DNA of 6,059 bases from Alphaproteobacteria bacterium (GTDB lineage: Bacteria; Pseudomonadota; Alphaproteobacteria; Rhizobiales; Rhizobiaceae): positions 1 through 6,059 of the forward strand of contig JAUIBM010000206.1 in assembly GCA_030428345.1 (NCBI GenBank), written 5' to 3'. A model generated the notes under the pieces. That model did not search any database. It worked only from the letters and a program-made list of their open reading frames with translations, and was not told where the DNA came from. How positions within the stretch are numbered: position 1 is the stretch's first letter; every line of letters starts with the position of its first letter. A program made the translations under genes and the position numbers. Below, one piece after another: positions 5,398 through 6,059 of this stretch.

Positions 5398-6059
5398 TCA
5401 GGCTCTTGGCGCGGTTCGCGGGCGCGCAAACCATTGCCGCCGGCCGGCCGCCGCGGCAGGCGCCTCATCAACCAGCAGAGCGGCGAGCGCCTTTTCATCG
5501 CGCACCGCGACGACATCGATCGGCTGCGAAATGTTGTGGACCGAAATGCCGCTGCGCTCGCCCACCGCCTCGTCGAGATCAATGCCGGCAGTCGTCAGTG
5601 TGCGTGTCGATACCACGATGCCAGCTTGCAGTTCCTTGGTGGCCGATTCGAGACGCGCGGCGATGTTCACCGTTCCCCCGATGGCGGTAAGCCTGGAGGG
5701 CGTGCGCTGGTCCGAGGTCTTGCCGATGCGCCCGATCACTGCCTGGCCGGTGTCGACGCCGATGCCGATCCGCAGCGGTTCGTTGAGATGCTGGGTGAGC
5801 ATGCGGCTGGCGGCGCGCGTCGCCTGTTCGGCCGCCAGCGCCGCGCGCAGCGCGTCCCGGCTTGCCTGGCGCGCAGACGTGCCGAGCCCGAAAAGCGCCA
5901 TCAGGCCGTCTCCCATGAACTTGTCGATATAGCCGTTATGGGATTCGATCGCGTCGCCCACATTCCCGAACAGCGAATTGAGAATGAAGACGACGTCATA
6001 GGGCAGCTTCTGGCGTGAGAATTCGGTGAAGCCACGAATGTCGGCGAACAGGATGGCTA
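5398..6059 (-). CDS. Class III adenylate cyclase, C-terminal catalytic part
   Basis: The last 219 residues are visible and the N-terminus is beyond the right edge. The catalytic domain is almost complete: AILFADIRGFTEFS opens the fragment, with the first metal Asp at fragment residue 6; YIDKFMGDGLMALFG carries the substrate-selecting Lys46 and the second metal Asp50; LRIGIGVDTGQAVIG follows; and LTAIGGTVNIAARLE carries Thr124 (second base-selecting site), Asn131 and Arg135 (transition-state pair). Family knowledge: Lys plus Thr at the two selecting positions marks the class IIIb type and points to ATP rather than GTP as substrate, so cAMP is the expected product. All catalytic residues are present and the protein should be active, as a homodimer. 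A short Ala/Arg-rich tail ends it. Sensor or membrane domains must be upstream; a CHASE2 domain is one possibility. The 160-bp gap leaves it open whether this gene shares a transcript with the rest. Confidence 0.93.
   Translation of the reverse strand, partial: AILFADIRGFTEFSRQKLPYDVVFILNSLFGNVGDAIESHNGYIDKFMGDGLMALFGLGTSARQASRDALRAALAAEQATRAASRMLTQHLNEPLRIGIGVDTGQAVIGRIGKTSDQRTPSRLTAIGGTVNIAARLESATKELQAGIVVSTRTLTTAGIDLDEAVGERSGISVHNISQPIDVVAVRDEKALAALLVDEAPAAAAGRRQWFARPRTAPRA

Noticed and set aside
5380..6018. A 212-codon plus-strand open frame opposite the cyclase
   Set aside because: The minus strand encodes a complete set of cyclase catalytic residues; the plus frame has no recognisable domain.

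Overview
The window holds five protein-coding genes, all on the minus strand and closely spaced, so they read right to left as a probable operon. The high GC content, third-position GC bias and protein styles suggest an alphaproteobacterium, perhaps a Hyphomicrobiales (rhizobial-type) species. That taxonomic guess is inference; nothing in the window fixes it.

In transcription order: (1) the C-terminal part of a class III adenylate cyclase, whose start lies beyond the right edge (stop at 5398); (2) a 160-bp gap, then an intact ~909-aa ABC-exporter-like membrane protein (5237-2508); (3) a 156-aa stand-alone cyclic-nucleotide-binding domain protein with a strong Shine-Dalgarno (2456-1986); (4) a 280-aa metallo-beta-lactamase-fold hydrolase of the cyclic-phosphodiesterase-like type, apparently starting at TTG (1957-1115); (5) the first 342 residues of a CHASE2 sensor protein, cut by the left edge, which in this family usually continues into membrane helices and a cyclase domain (1028-1). 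No tRNA, rRNA, CRISPR array or insertion sequence is visible.

The layout reads as a cyclic-nucleotide signalling cassette: synthesis (cyclase at the upstream end, probable CHASE2 cyclase at the downstream end), a small binding protein as receiver, an MBL hydrolase that could degrade the signal, and a membrane protein as possible output. The roles of the hydrolase and the membrane protein are inferred.

The membrane protein is the most unusual item. It has a normal-looking six-helix ABC exporter transmembrane domain, but its nucleotide-binding domain has lost the Walker A lysine (Ala), both Walker B acids (Asn-Gln) and the H-loop histidine, and its signature reads LSETQ. Between Walker A and Walker B it carries what look like three tandem, diverged copies of the segment that runs from the Q-loop region to the signature helix; an ordinary domain has one. 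The reading frame is intact, so this looks like a maintained pseudo-ATPase rather than a decaying gene. Together with the adjacent cAMP-type proteins it may be a little-described cyclic-nucleotide-linked membrane system.
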